Origin: Halopseudomonas pertucinogena
Lineage (GTDB): Bacteria > Pseudomonadota > Gammaproteobacteria > Pseudomonadales > Pseudomonadaceae
Length of the DNA: 64,000 nt
NCBI RefSeq assembly: GCF_014646575.1
Contig: NZ_BMNN01000004.1
Coordinates: 186,001 to 250,000, forward strand
Direction of reading: 5' to 3'
Shown: positions 1 to 8,614 of the stretch, piece after piece
How the letters are laid out: the number at the start of each line of letters is the position of its first letter
Position numbering within the stretch: the first letter of the stretch is position 1
Program-made: the position numbers and the translations under genes
The notes under the pieces: generated by a model
Told to the model about the DNA's origin: nothing
Database searches by the model: none
What the model saw: only the letters and a program-made list of their open reading frames with translations

Positions 1-100
1 TGCCCCGGGCTGCCGGTGCCAGACTGGGCTGGCGGGGAATGGCAAACTTCTCGGCGAAGCCGGAATGTACCACGCCGATGGGGTCGAAACTGAAGGACAT
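1..100 (-). CDS. trmO: tRNA (adenine37-N6)-methyltransferase TrmO, N-terminal fragment
   Basis: Only the first 33 codons are inside the window; the gene runs off the left edge. The peptide begins MSFSFDPIGVVHSGFAEKFA and continues with IPRQPSLAPAARG, which is the conserved N-terminus of the TrmO/YaeB (TsaA-like) family. Members of this family methylate the t6A37 base of tRNAs that read ACY codons, using S-adenosylmethionine. The start codon overlaps the stop of the upstream hydrolase gene by one base (TGATG), so the two are probably translationally coupled. The product name rests on a short stretch, but that stretch is very characteristic. Confidence 0.8.
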   Translation of the reverse strand, partial: MSFSFDPIGVVHSGFAEKFAIPRQPSLAPAARG

Positions 101-1035
101 CAGGGGTTCCGTAGTAACGGTGGTATCGACTGCGGGTTATCCAGCAGCACGAAATGGCTGCCGTCAGCCACTTCGATGATCTGCAGGTTCTCCGCCTGCC
201 GCGCGCTTTCCAGCATGGCGCCGCTGTGCAGGATGCGATCCCGCTCGGGGACCAGTATCGCACCCCGCTGAACGTGGAGATAGATATCGGTTCCGGTGGT
301 CTCCATCCAGTTCAGCAGATCCCGCAGGTTGCTCATCATCAAGCGGCTGCTGGCCGGGTTGAACGGCATGGCCATGATCAGCTCGCGCTTTTCGCCCTTC
401 TTCAGCGGCCCCCAGATCGGCCGGGAGAACACGGCGTCCGGCCTGCCCTGCCATAGTAGATGAACCAGCGGAAGGAACCAACGGGCGATCGCCGGTTGAG
501 GCTTCCATGGCCGCCCCTGGGGCAACGCGGGGGCCTCCAGCAGCACCTCGACGGTGCTGAACAGATCCGGGCGCTGGCGTGCCGCCTCCAGTACCACCGC
601 ACCGCCACGGGAATGGCCATGTACCTGCAGGCTGCGAGTGGAGGGCAGATGCTCCAGCGCGAGATTGACCAGTTCGGCATCGGCGGCGATGGTGCCGGGC
701 CGGTGGTGGTTGCCGGTCGCCCACGGGGCATTGCAGGTTTTGCTAGGGTGAAAGGGCAGTTGATAGCCGGTGGCGACCAGCATGATCAGCTCGATCCGCG
801 GGTCATCGTAGAAGCGCGCGAAATACAGCGGGCTCTCCAGAAAGCCATGCATCACCACGACCGTGGCTTCGGCCTCATGCTCGGCGTGGCGGTGGACGAT
901 CCAGCCACCGTTGACCGGATAGAAGTCCGCATCCATGGACTGCCGGGGCGGTGAAGGCACCTGGCGAACCAGAAGCCATCGATAGGTACCGACCAGCGCA
1001 AGCGCCGTCAGTGTCAGCCAGATATATACCGCCAT
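100..1035 (-). CDS. Membrane-anchored alpha/beta hydrolase
   Basis: A 311-residue protein with one hydrophobic N-terminal segment (about residues 3-23) that probably anchors it in the inner membrane. The alpha/beta-hydrolase core shows an HGF oxyanion motif near residue 63, a nucleophile elbow GHSRGG with Ser142, a likely acid near Asp266 and a likely catalytic His near 294 in DGSHF. The fold suggests an esterase, lipase or thioesterase, but nothing visible identifies the substrate. It overlaps trmO by one base downstream and lies 116 bases after the DUF3299 gene on the same strand. The class is secure and the specific activity unknown. Confidence 0.85.
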   Translation of the reverse strand: MAVYIWLTLTALALVGTYRWLLVRQVPSPPRQSMDADFYPVNGGWIVHRHAEHEAEATVVVMHGFLESPLYFARFYDDPRIELIMLVATGYQLPFHPSKTCNAPWATGNHHRPGTIAADAELVNLALEHLPSTRSLQVHGHSRGGAVVLEAARQRPDLFSTVEVLLEAPALPQGRPWKPQPAIARWFLPLVHLLWQGRPDAVFSRPIWGPLKKGEKRELIMAMPFNPASSRLMMSNLRDLLNWMETTGTDIYLHVQRGAILVPERDRILHSGAMLESARQAENLQIIEVADGSHFVLLDNPQSIPPLLRNP

Positions 1036-1151
1036 TATGCCTCCGCTGCATGGGTATCGTGTAACTGCTGCCTTGCGTGAGGGTCAGATCTTAGCGTAAC
1101 GCCCGTCGTAGAGCGCTCACCCGTGTGGGCGACTGGTCTGCGGCGCCGGGA

Positions 1152-1673
1152 TTACAGATCCACGCGCTCGGCGCGCAGCCGGTAACTGGCATCGGCCAGC
1201 TCGTTGCTGGTCTGGTCAACCAGCAACAGACCGGTCAGCCACATGGGCTGATAGATGTCTTCGATGGCGATGCCGCGGGGGTAGTCCACCAGGATGATCT
1301 GGTTGGGTGGTGGGGGCGGAACGTGGATGCAGGCGCCCGGCCAGGGCACCAGGAAGAAACTGATGTAGCGGCCGTGTTCATCGGTCTCCAGCGGTACCGG
1401 ATAGCCGCCGATCTGCACCTGACGATCATGCATCTCGGCTACCACGCGGGTCGAGTACATGACCTCGGGCAGCTCACGGTCATCGTTGCGCAGATTGCTG
1501 GTGAAGTCGCCGGGAGCTTCCTCGCCCCAGTCATGGCCGATTTCCGGCATGTCCAGCATGGCCTGATAATCTTCCTCGGGCAGCAGGTCGAGCCAGTCCA
1601 CTTCCTGTGGCGCGGCGTGACCTGGTGCAATGAGACAGCAGGTCAAGGCCAGGGCGAGCAGACAACGCAGCAT
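1152..1673 (-). CDS. Exported DUF3299 protein
   Basis: A 173-residue protein with a Sec-type signal peptide (hydrophobic residues 3-19, likely cleavage after GHA). The mature part carries the DUF3299 hallmarks: a central block GGYPVPLE followed by FFLVPWPGACIHVPPPPPNQ. It is therefore predicted to act outside the cytoplasm. The family has no established biochemical role, although the conserved Cys and His in GACIHVP could bind a metal. A GGAGAA ribosome site supports the start. It begins 12 bases after purK ends and is probably cotranscribed with purEK, although its location gives no reason for a direct role in purine synthesis. Confidence 0.8.
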   Translation of the reverse strand: MLRCLLALALTCCLIAPGHAAPQEVDWLDLLPEEDYQAMLDMPEIGHDWGEEAPGDFTSNLRNDDRELPEVMYSTRVVAEMHDRQVQIGGYPVPLETDEHGRYISFFLVPWPGACIHVPPPPPNQIILVDYPRGIAIEDIYQPMWLTGLLLVDQTSNELADASYRLRAERVDL

Positions 1674-1685
1674 CGGCTTCTCCGC

Positions 1686-2765
1686 TCAGTCGATCAGCGC
1701 CTGGACGGCGGCGATACCGGCCCGCAGTCGGGCAGGATCGGCAGAGCGCAGCGTCGCATGGCCTACCTTGCGCCCCGGCTTGAAGGCCTTGCCGTAATGG
1801 TGTGGATGGCAGTCGGCAATGGCGGTCAGTCGGGCCATGGCCGGGACTTCGCCGATGAAGTTGACCATGGCACTTTCACCGATCTTGCCGGTGGCGCCCA
1901 GCGGCAGCCCGGTGATCGCCCGCAGATGGTTCTCGAACTGGCTGCATCCGGCACCCTCGATGGTCCAGTGCCCGGAATTGTGGACCCGGGGCGCGATCTC
2001 GTTGGCCTTGAGACCGCTGTCCACCTCGAAGAACTCGAAGGCCAGCACGCCGACATAATCGAGCTTGTCCAGCACCCGCTCCGCGTAGTTCTCTGCCTGG
2101 GTCTGCAGGGGGTGATCGCTGCTGGCTACCGACAGCCGCAGGATGCCGTCTTCATGGGTGTTGTGGACCAGCGGATAGAAGCGGGTATCCCCGGTACGGC
2201 TGCGTACCGCGATCAGTGACACCTCGCCGGTGAAGGGGACGAACCCTTCGAGAATGCAGGGCACACTGCCCAGCTCGGCAAAGGCGCCGACAACGTCCTG
2301 CGGCTTACGCAATACCTTCTGACCCTTGCCGTCATAGCCCAGGGTGCGGGTCTTCATCACAGCGGGCAGACCGATCTGGCGTACTGCCTCGTCCAGATCC
2401 TGCTGGGACAGCACATTGGCAAATTCCGGGGTGGGGATGCCCAGATCGCGGAACATGGACTTCTCGAACCAGCGGTCCCGGGCGATACGCAGGGATTCCG
2501 CATCCGGATACACCGGCACGTACTGGGCAAGGAAGGCCACGGTTTCCGCGGGCACGCTCTCGAACTCGAAGGTCACCACGTCGGCACTTTCGGCCAGCCG
2601 CCTGAGCTGTTCGCGGTCGTCGTATTCGGCACACAGGTGGTCACCGAGCGCGGCGGCACAGGCATCGGCCGCCGGGTCGAGGAAGGCGAACTGCTGTCCC
2701 AGCGGGGTCCCGGCCAGTGCCAGCATGCGACCCAGCTGTCCACCACCAATGATGCCGATCTTCAT
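1686..2765 (-). CDS. purK: 5-(carboxyamino)imidazole ribonucleotide synthase PurK
   Basis: PurK is an ATP-grasp enzyme that carboxylates 5-aminoimidazole ribonucleotide with bicarbonate and ATP to give N5-CAIR in de novo purine synthesis. The N-terminus MKIGIIGGGQLGRMLA is the family signature. KTRTLGYDGKGQ is the ATP-grasp glycine loop, and FEFFEVDSG with NEIAPRVHNSGHWT forms the metal and substrate region. From the chosen ATG it has 359 residues, normal for the family. A GTG two codons upstream is possible, but a GAGGAA site is well spaced for the ATG. It follows purE by 10 bases, so the product can pass directly to PurE. Confidence 0.97.
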   Translation of the reverse strand: MKIGIIGGGQLGRMLALAGTPLGQQFAFLDPAADACAAALGDHLCAEYDDREQLRRLAESADVVTFEFESVPAETVAFLAQYVPVYPDAESLRIARDRWFEKSMFRDLGIPTPEFANVLSQQDLDEAVRQIGLPAVMKTRTLGYDGKGQKVLRKPQDVVGAFAELGSVPCILEGFVPFTGEVSLIAVRSRTGDTRFYPLVHNTHEDGILRLSVASSDHPLQTQAENYAERVLDKLDYVGVLAFEFFEVDSGLKANEIAPRVHNSGHWTIEGAGCSQFENHLRAITGLPLGATGKIGESAMVNFIGEVPAMARLTAIADCHPHHYGKAFKPGRKVGHATLRSADPARLRAGIAAVQALID

Positions 2766-2775
2766 GCTCACTTCC

Positions 2776-3267
2776 TCACGCCTGTCGTGGATCCGGGTTG
2801 TCCAGTACGGTTTCGGTCTGGTTGCTGCGGTAGCTCAGCAACGCCTCATGGAACTGCGGGTGGCGGCCGCCCAGAATGCTGGCAGCCAGCAGCGCGGCGT
2901 TGATCGCGCCGGCCTTGCCGATGGCCAGCGTGGCGACCGGCACGCCGGCGGGCATCTGCACGATGGACAGCAGCGAGTCAACGCCCGACAGCATGGATGA
3001 CTGCACCGGCACACCCAGTACCGGCAGATGGGTCTTGGCGGCGCACATGCCCGGCAGATGCGCCGCGCCACCGGCGCCGGCGATGATCACCTCGATGCCC
3101 CGGTCGGCAGCCGCGGCGGCATAATCGAACAGCAGATCCGGCGTACGGTGGGCGGATACCACCTTCACCTCGTGGGGAATGCCCAGCTGCTCCAGCATGT
3201 CAGCCGTATGGCTCATGGTGGACCAGTCGGACCTGGAGCCCATGATCACGCCAACCAGTGCGGTCAT
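2776..3267 (-). CDS. purE: N5-CAIR mutase PurE
   Basis: PurE (163 residues) converts N5-CAIR to 4-carboxy-AIR, the step after PurK. The N-terminal MGSRSDW phosphate-binding motif, SAHRTPD, and the loop [13 protein letters not shown] identify class I PurE. The start at [10 protein letters not shown] was chosen over a longer open frame because it matches the family N-terminus and has an AGAGG site upstream. It is the first gene of a purE-purK-DUF3299 minus-strand run. An intrinsic terminator between it and the carbonic anhydrase gene upstream isolates the operon. Confidence 0.97.
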   Translation of the reverse strand: MTALVGVIMGSRSDWSTMSHTADMLEQLGIPHEVKVVSAHRTPDLLFDYAAAAADRGIEVIIAGAGGAAHLPGMCAAKTHLPVLGVPVQSSMLSGVDSLLSIVQMPAGVPVATLAIGKAGAINAALLAASILGGRHPQFHEALLSYRSNQTETVLDNPDPRQA

Positions 3268-3288
3268 TGTCGTGCCTCTTGATGACTG

Positions 3289-3320
3289 AAAATAAAGAGC
3301 CACGCGGCATGGCGTGGCTC
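3289..3320 (-). terminator. Rho-independent terminator of the carbonic anhydrase gene
   Basis: Perfect 9-bp stem GAGCCACGC/GCGTGGCTC with a 6-base loop, followed on the minus strand by TTTATTTT. It lies between the end of the carbonic anhydrase gene and the purE start, so it should end transcription from the former. Confidence 0.85.
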
Positions 3321-3401
3321 GGGGTGTGCTGCAGGCCATGCGGCCGGAAAGCAGCGATTATAACGCAAAGCGACGCGTGGACCAGTCCGGCTGTCAATCG
3401 G

Positions 3402-4088
3402 TCAGTAACGCGGTCGAGGCGTGGCCATGGGCAGCGGACCGTCACCGATACGGCGGAACTCGCCCTTCTCGGTGTCGTAGGCACGGATCTGGCTGGTTTC
3501 GATGTCATACACCCAGCCATGGATGAACAGGTCGCCCCTGGCCAGCCGGGATGCCACCGACGGGTGGGTTGCCAGGTGGCCGAGCTGTGCCACCACGTTT
3601 TCCTCGGTGAGCACGCCAAGGGTATCGCAGTGCTCGTGACCGCAGTTTTCCTGCACCACGATCTTGGCGACCTCGGAATGCTGCAGCCAGGCCCGCACCG
3701 TGGGCATGCCGCGCAGCTGCTCGGGGTTGAGCACCGCCTTCATGGCGCCGCAGTCCGAGTGACCGCAGACGATGATGTGCTTCACGCCCAGGGCGACGAC
3801 GGCGTACTCGATGGCAGTGGACACACCGCCGAGCATCTGCCCGTACGGTGGCACGACATTACCGACGTTACGGGTCACGAACAGATCCCCCGGCGAACTC
3901 TGGGTAATGAGTTCGGGCACCACCCTGGAGTCGGCGCAGGTGATGAACATCGCCTTGGGAGTCTGTTCAAAGGCCAGTTTGTGGAACAGCTCCTGCTGGT
4001 CCGGATAGACCACCTCGTGAAAATGCATGTAGCCATCGACGATCTGTTCGATGGCATCGTCCGTGCTCTTCAGCTTCTTGTAGGGCAT
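3402..4088 (-). CDS. can: Beta-class carbonic anhydrase
   Basis: This cytosolic zinc enzyme (228 residues) interconverts CO2 and bicarbonate. The beta-class ligands are all visible: Cys51 and Asp53 in CADSR, then His110 and Cys113 in CGHSDCG. RNVGNVVPPYG and the downstream helices match the Can family. It lies just after the pyruvate carboxylase B gene on the same strand (50-base gap). Bicarbonate is the substrate of pyruvate carboxylase and also of PurK encoded beyond it, so the context suggests a supply role. A strong terminator follows. Confidence 0.95.
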   Translation of the reverse strand: MPYKKLKSTDDAIEQIVDGYMHFHEVVYPDQQELFHKLAFEQTPKAMFITCADSRVVPELITQSSPGDLFVTRNVGNVVPPYGQMLGGVSTAIEYAVVALGVKHIIVCGHSDCGAMKAVLNPEQLRGMPTVRAWLQHSEVAKIVVQENCGHEHCDTLGVLTEENVVAQLGHLATHPSVASRLARGDLFIHGWVYDIETSQIRAYDTEKGEFRRIGDGPLPMATPRPRY

Positions 4089-4138
4089 GCGCTCGATCTC
4101 TGGTTTGGTTACGGGGAGCCAGAGGCTCCCCCTTTGTC

Positions 4139-5947
4139 TCAGCTCTCGATTTCGATCAGTATCTCGCCAGGGTTGACCCGGTCGCCCTTGGCCACATGCA
4201 CGGCCTTGACGGTACCGTCGATGGCAGCCTGAATCTCGCTTTCCATCTTCATCGCCTCGCTGACCAGCACGGCCTGACCGGCCTTGACCCTGTCGCCTTC
4301 GGCCACCAGCACCTCGACGACGTTGCCGGGCATGCTGGTGGTCACATGGCCGGGCTTGCTGGCGCGCTCGCGGCTCTTGCCCGAACCGCCGACAAAGGTA
4401 TTGAGCTCTTCGAGAACCACTTCTTCCGGCATGCCGTCGATACTCAGGTAGAAGTGACGACTGCCATCCCCTTTGACGCCCACGCCGGTGATATCGATAC
4501 GGTAGCTTTCACCGTGTACATCGATCATGAACTCGGTGGCGACACCCTCGGCTGCAGCCGGGCGCTCGTCGCCATTGGGTACCGGCAGCAGCACCTCCGG
4601 CTCAAGGGTACCGGCGGCCCGCTCCTCAAGGAACTTGCGCCCGATATCCGGGAACATGGCGTAGGTCAGCACATCTTCCTCGCTCTTGGCCAGGCTGCCG
4701 ATTTCATTGCGCAGGCGATCCATCTCCGGCTTCAGCAGATCCGCCGGCCGTACCTCGATCACCTGCTCGTCCCCGATGGCGCGCACCTGCACCTCGGGGT
4801 TGATGGCGCCCGGGGCCTGGCCGTAACGGCCCTGCAGATACAGCTTCACCTCGTTGGTGATGGTCTTGTAGCGCTCGCCGGCCAGCACGTTGAACACCGC
4901 CTGGGTGCCGACGATCTGCGAGGTCGGGGTCACCAACGGCGGATAGCCGAGGTCGGCCCGGACCCGGGGAATCTCCTCGAACACTTCGTTGATCCGGTTC
5001 AGCGCACCCTGCTCCTTGAGCTGGTTGGCCAGGTTGGACATCATGCCGCCCGGTACCTGATTGACCTGCACGCGGGTGTCCACGCCGGTAAAGGGGCTCT
5101 CGAACTGGTGGTACTTCTTGCGCACTTCCATGAAGTACATGCTGATCTCCTGGATCAGCTCCAGGTCCAGGCCGGTGTCATAGGGCGTGCCCTTGAGGGC
5201 GGCGACCATCGACTCGGTGCCCGGGTGGCTGGTGCCCCAGGCCATGGAGCCGATCGCCGTATCGATATTGTCGGCGCCGCATTCGATGGCCTTGAGCTGG
5301 CACATGGCGGCCAGACCGGCGGTGTCATGGGAGTGGATGAATACCGGCAGGCTGGTGGCCGCCTTCAACGCCTCGACCAGCTCCCCGGTGGCGTAGGGGG
5401 TCAGCAGGCCGGCCATGTCCTTGATGGCCAGCGAGTCGACGCCCATGGCTTCCAGGGTCTTGGCCTGCTCGACGAATACATCGACGGTATGCACCGGGCT
5501 GGTGGTATAGCAGATGGTGCCCTGGGCATGCTTGCCCGCCGCCTTGACGGCGGAGATGGCGGTGCGCAGGTTGCGTACGTCGTTCATGGCGTCGAAGATG
5601 CGGAACACGTCGATGCCGTTGACCGCTGCCTTGGCCACGAAGGCGCGCACCACATCATCGCTGTAGTGGCGGTAGCCGAGCAGGTTCTGGCCGCGCAGCA
5701 GCATCTGTAGGCGGGTATTGGGCAGCGCTGCACGCAGCTGGCGCAGCCGCTCCCAGGGGTCCTCCTTGAGAAAGCGCACGCAGGCGTCAAAGGTGGCGCC
5801 GCCCCAGACTTCCAGCGACCAGTAGCCGACCTGGTCCAGCTTCGGGCAGATCGGCAGCATGTCCTCGGTGCGCATGCGGGTGGCCAGCAGCGACTGGTGG
5901 GCGTCGCGCAGGATGGTATCGGTAACGTTGATGCGTTTCTTGCTCAT
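4139..5947 (-). CDS. oadA: Pyruvate carboxylase subunit B (carboxyltransferase plus biotin carrier)
   Basis: A 602-residue protein with three parts: a TIM-barrel carboxyltransferase domain (residues about 5-270, with TDTILRDAHQSLLATRMRT and GGATFDACVRFL), a conserved PYC/OADA domain (about 295-500) and a C-terminal biotinyl domain whose EAMKM motif places biotin on Lys567. With the neighbouring biotin carboxylase it makes oxaloacetate from pyruvate and bicarbonate, replenishing the TCA cycle. Automated annotation often calls it oxaloacetate decarboxylase alpha. No beta/gamma membrane subunits are nearby, and the biotin carboxylase partner 45 bases upstream favours the carboxylase reading. Confidence 0.93.
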   Translation of the reverse strand: MSKKRINVTDTILRDAHQSLLATRMRTEDMLPICPKLDQVGYWSLEVWGGATFDACVRFLKEDPWERLRQLRAALPNTRLQMLLRGQNLLGYRHYSDDVVRAFVAKAAVNGIDVFRIFDAMNDVRNLRTAISAVKAAGKHAQGTICYTTSPVHTVDVFVEQAKTLEAMGVDSLAIKDMAGLLTPYATGELVEALKAATSLPVFIHSHDTAGLAAMCQLKAIECGADNIDTAIGSMAWGTSHPGTESMVAALKGTPYDTGLDLELIQEISMYFMEVRKKYHQFESPFTGVDTRVQVNQVPGGMMSNLANQLKEQGALNRINEVFEEIPRVRADLGYPPLVTPTSQIVGTQAVFNVLAGERYKTITNEVKLYLQGRYGQAPGAINPEVQVRAIGDEQVIEVRPADLLKPEMDRLRNEIGSLAKSEEDVLTYAMFPDIGRKFLEERAAGTLEPEVLLPVPNGDERPAAAEGVATEFMIDVHGESYRIDITGVGVKGDGSRHFYLSIDGMPEEVVLEELNTFVGGSGKSRERASKPGHVTTSMPGNVVEVLVAEGDRVKAGQAVLVSEAMKMESEIQAAIDGTVKAVHVAKGDRVNPGEILIEIES

Positions 5948-5992
5948 GGTGCGTTCCTCATCAGCGGCAAGCGGCTGGCTTGCGGCTCGAAA

Positions 5993-7408
5993 TCAAAGAC
6001 CGGCGTAGGCTGCGATGGCGCCGGCGATAGCCAGGGCCAGGGCCTCGGGCTTGTTCTTGGTCGAGTAATTGGTCAGCTCCGGGTGGGTCTCGACGAAGCT
6101 GGTGTCGAATACCCCGCTGCGGAAGTCCGGGTTCTTCAGGATTTCCTGGTAATACAGCTCGGTGGTCTTGACCCCGTGCAGGTGCATGTCGTCCAGCGCC
6201 CGGTAGCCGCGGGCAATGGCGTCTTCCCAGTTGTTCGCCCAGACGATGAGTTTCAGGCACATCGAATCGTAGTACGGGGGAATGGTGTAGCCGGTGTAGA
6301 TCGCCGTATCCACCCGCACGCCCGGGCCACCCGGCGCGTAGTAGCGGGTGATCTTGCCGAACGACGGCAGGAAGTCGTTCTTCGGGTCCTCGGCATTGAT
6401 GCGGAACTGGATGGCGTAGCCGCGATGCTCGATATCCTCCTGCTTCATCGACAGCGGCAGGCCGGAGGCGATGCGGATCTGTTCTCGGACAATGTCGATC
6501 CCGGTGATCTGTTCGGTGATGGTGTGCTCCACCTGCACCCGAGTATTCATTTCCATGAAGTAGACTTCGTTGTCCGCCAGCAGGAATTCCACGGTGCCGG
6601 CATTCTCGTAGCCCACCGCCTGGGCGGCGCGCACCGCTAAGTCGCCGATGTAGGCGCGCTGCTCCGGCGTCAGCTGCGGGCTGGGAGCGATTTCGATCAG
6701 CTTCTGGTTGCGCCGCTGGATCGAGCAGTCGCGCTCGAACAGGTGCACGGTATTGCCGAAGCTGTCGGCCAGGACCTGCGCCTCGATGTGCTTGGGATTG
6801 ACGATGCACTTCTCCAGGAACACATCAGCGGAGCCGAACGCCTTGGTGGCTTCGGAGATCACCCGGGGCCAGGCCTGGGTCAGCTCTTCCTTGCTGTTGC
6901 AGCGGCGGATACCGCGACCACCGCCGCCAGAGGTAGCCTTGAGCATGACCGGATACCCGACCCGCTCGGCTTCGGCCAACGCGTCCTCGAGACTCTCCAG
7001 GTTGCCTTCCGAACCCGGGGTGACCGGTACGCCGGCAGCAATCATGCTGCGCCGGGCCTCGGTCTTGTCACCCATGCGGGCAATCACCTCGGCCGAGGGG
7101 CCAATGAACTTGATGCCGCGCTCGGCACAGACCCGCGCCAGCTCGGCATTTTCGGACAGGAAGCCGTAGCCCGGGTGCAGCGCATCACAGCCGGTCTCCA
7201 CCGCCAGATTGACCAGCTGGCGGGCGTTCAGGTAGCCGGCCAGCGGGTCACTGCCGACGTTGTAGGATTCGTCCGCGCGCTTCACATGCAGCGCATAGCG
7301 ATCCGCATCGGAGTGGATGGCCACCGAGCGAATGCCCATCTCCGCGCACGCGCGGACAATACGCACTGCAATCTCGCCACGGTTGGCAATCAGGATTTTC
7401 TTGATCAC
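5993..7408 (-). CDS. pycA: Pyruvate carboxylase subunit A (biotin carboxylase)
   Basis: This 471-residue ATP-grasp subunit carboxylates biotin on subunit B using ATP and bicarbonate. Family features are IKKILIANRGEIAVRI at the N-terminus, KATSGGGGRGI (glycine-rich ATP loop), FLEKCIVNPKHIEAQ, and MNTRVQVEHTITE near the active site. The start is a GTG. A longer frame exists upstream, but AGAGGAAAGG lies just before the GTG and the resulting protein starts exactly where the family does. It is first in the pycA-oadA operon and divergent from a LysR gene whose product probably controls it. Confidence 0.95.
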   Translation of the reverse strand: MIKKILIANRGEIAVRIVRACAEMGIRSVAIHSDADRYALHVKRADESYNVGSDPLAGYLNARQLVNLAVETGCDALHPGYGFLSENAELARVCAERGIKFIGPSAEVIARMGDKTEARRSMIAAGVPVTPGSEGNLESLEDALAEAERVGYPVMLKATSGGGGRGIRRCNSKEELTQAWPRVISEATKAFGSADVFLEKCIVNPKHIEAQVLADSFGNTVHLFERDCSIQRRNQKLIEIAPSPQLTPEQRAYIGDLAVRAAQAVGYENAGTVEFLLADNEVYFMEMNTRVQVEHTITEQITGIDIVREQIRIASGLPLSMKQEDIEHRGYAIQFRINAEDPKNDFLPSFGKITRYYAPGGPGVRVDTAIYTGYTIPPYYDSMCLKLIVWANNWEDAIARGYRALDDMHLHGVKTTELYYQEILKNPDFRSGVFDTSFVETHPELTNYSTKNKPEALALAIAGAIAAYAGL

Positions 7409-7483
7409 GTCCCTTTCCTCTGTTGGTGATCGGGGGTAACCAAACATACCGCCGCTGCGCAAATGATGAAAAATGAATAATAG

Positions 7484-7512
7484 TTGGACGTGGCATAAGT
7501 AATTACTAATAT
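7484..7512 (+). promoter_or_regulatory. Predicted sigma-70 promoter of the LysR gene, with overlapping palindrome
   Basis: TTGGAC, a 17-base spacer and TAATAT form a good sigma-70 promoter 31 bases before the LysR start codon. The perfect 10-bp palindrome AGTAATTACT (7498-7507) overlaps the spacer and the -10 element. It is well placed for autorepression by the LysR protein and for control of divergent pycA. The assignment is by pattern only. Confidence 0.5.
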
Positions 7513-7542
7513 AGGTCAACGTACCCATGAGAGAGATTCGGC

Positions 7543-8475
7543 ATGCGCAAGGAATTACAGCGGATAACCCTGCGCCAGCTGCAGGTATTCCAGGCGCTGT
7601 GCAGCAACCTGTCCTACAGCCGTACCGCGGAGGAAATGGCCCTTACTCAGCCAGCGGTGAGTCTGCAGATGCGCCAGCTGGAGGAGCTGGTAGGCCAGCC
7701 GCTGTTCGAATATGTCGGGCGCAAGCTCTATCTGACCGAGGCGGCCAATCTACTGTTGGCCGCCAGCGAGGAAATGTTCAAGCGTCTGGAAATTCTCGAC
7801 ATGCAGCTGGCTGCGTTGCAGGGCACCCTGCAGGGCGAGCTGCGCCTCGCGGTGGCCAGCAGTATCCAGTACCTTACTCCCCATCTGCTGGCCGCCTTTC
7901 GACAGCGGCATCCGCAGGTGAGCTTCCGTCTGGAGGTCAGCACCCGCGCCGAGGTCATTCGACGCCTGCGGGAAAATCGCGACGATGTGGTACTGATGGG
8001 CATGGTACCGGCGGACCGGGCGCTGGATTTCTTCCCTTTCCTGAACAACCCGGTCATCGCGGTGGCCGCCCCGGATCACCCCCTGGCCAGTGCCGCGCAG
8101 CTGAAGCTGGCTGAGCTGGAGTCGCAGATGGTCCTGCTGCGTGAAGTCGGGTCCGGGGTGCGCAAGGCTTGCGACGAGTTCTTCCAGCAAAAGCGCGTTC
8201 ACCTGCAGCACGTCATGCAGATGGGCTCGGAGGAAACCGTGGTGCAGTCGGCGATCGCCGGGCTGGGCATCGGGCTGGTTTCCGGGCATAGTGCCGCGCC
8301 CTGGGTGCAGAACGGCCAGCTGGTGCGGCTGGATTTCATCGATCTGCCGCTGTATCGCAGCTGGTGCGCGGTTCATGCCCGGGGGAAACGGCTCAGTCCG
8401 GTGGCCGAGGCGTTCCTCAACTTCCTGCGCGAGGAGCGGACGCTGATCAAGCAAATGGCTGAACCGTTTGCCTGA
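7543..8475 (+). CDS. pycR: LysR-family regulator, probable controller of pyruvate carboxylase
   Basis: A 310-residue LysR-type regulator. The N-terminal winged helix (about 8-65) contains LRQLQVFQALCSNLSYSRTA and LTQPAVSLQMRQLEELVG. The effector domain (about 95-300) has the usual two-lobe pattern. The sequence resembles the CbbR/CysB-like branch linked to carbon metabolism. It is divergently transcribed from pycA with a 134-base shared region, the classic layout for a LysR protein and its target, and the same arrangement is known in Pseudomonas aeruginosa. It also precedes a permease-glycerate kinase pair on its own strand, which may be a second target. Confidence 0.85.
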   Translation: MRKELQRITLRQLQVFQALCSNLSYSRTAEEMALTQPAVSLQMRQLEELVGQPLFEYVGRKLYLTEAANLLLAASEEMFKRLEILDMQLAALQGTLQGELRLAVASSIQYLTPHLLAAFRQRHPQVSFRLEVSTRAEVIRRLRENRDDVVLMGMVPADRALDFFPFLNNPVIAVAAPDHPLASAAQLKLAELESQMVLLREVGSGVRKACDEFFQQKRVHLQHVMQMGSEETVVQSAIAGLGIGLVSGHSAAPWVQNGQLVRLDFIDLPLYRSWCAVHARGKRLSPVAEAFLNFLREERTLIKQMAEPFA

Positions 8476-8614
8476 CCGAAGCCTGCCGCCGGGTGCCAGC
8501 TGACAGCGTGGCGGCGGCGTGCTTGAATTGAAGCAATGCGCTCCATGCGGAATAACGACAAGGCGCGTGCTGCAGACGCGGGCGTCATCTCACATTCGAA
8601 TAGGAAATACGATA

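Noticed and set aside
4196-5710. A 504-codon plus-strand frame opposite pyruvate carboxylase subunit B
   Set aside because: Shadow of a gene with strong catalytic and biotin motifs on the minus strand.
4139-5947. Sodium-pumping oxaloacetate decarboxylase alpha subunit
   Set aside because: No beta or gamma membrane subunits nearby; the biotin carboxylase partner directly upstream supports pyruvate carboxylase.
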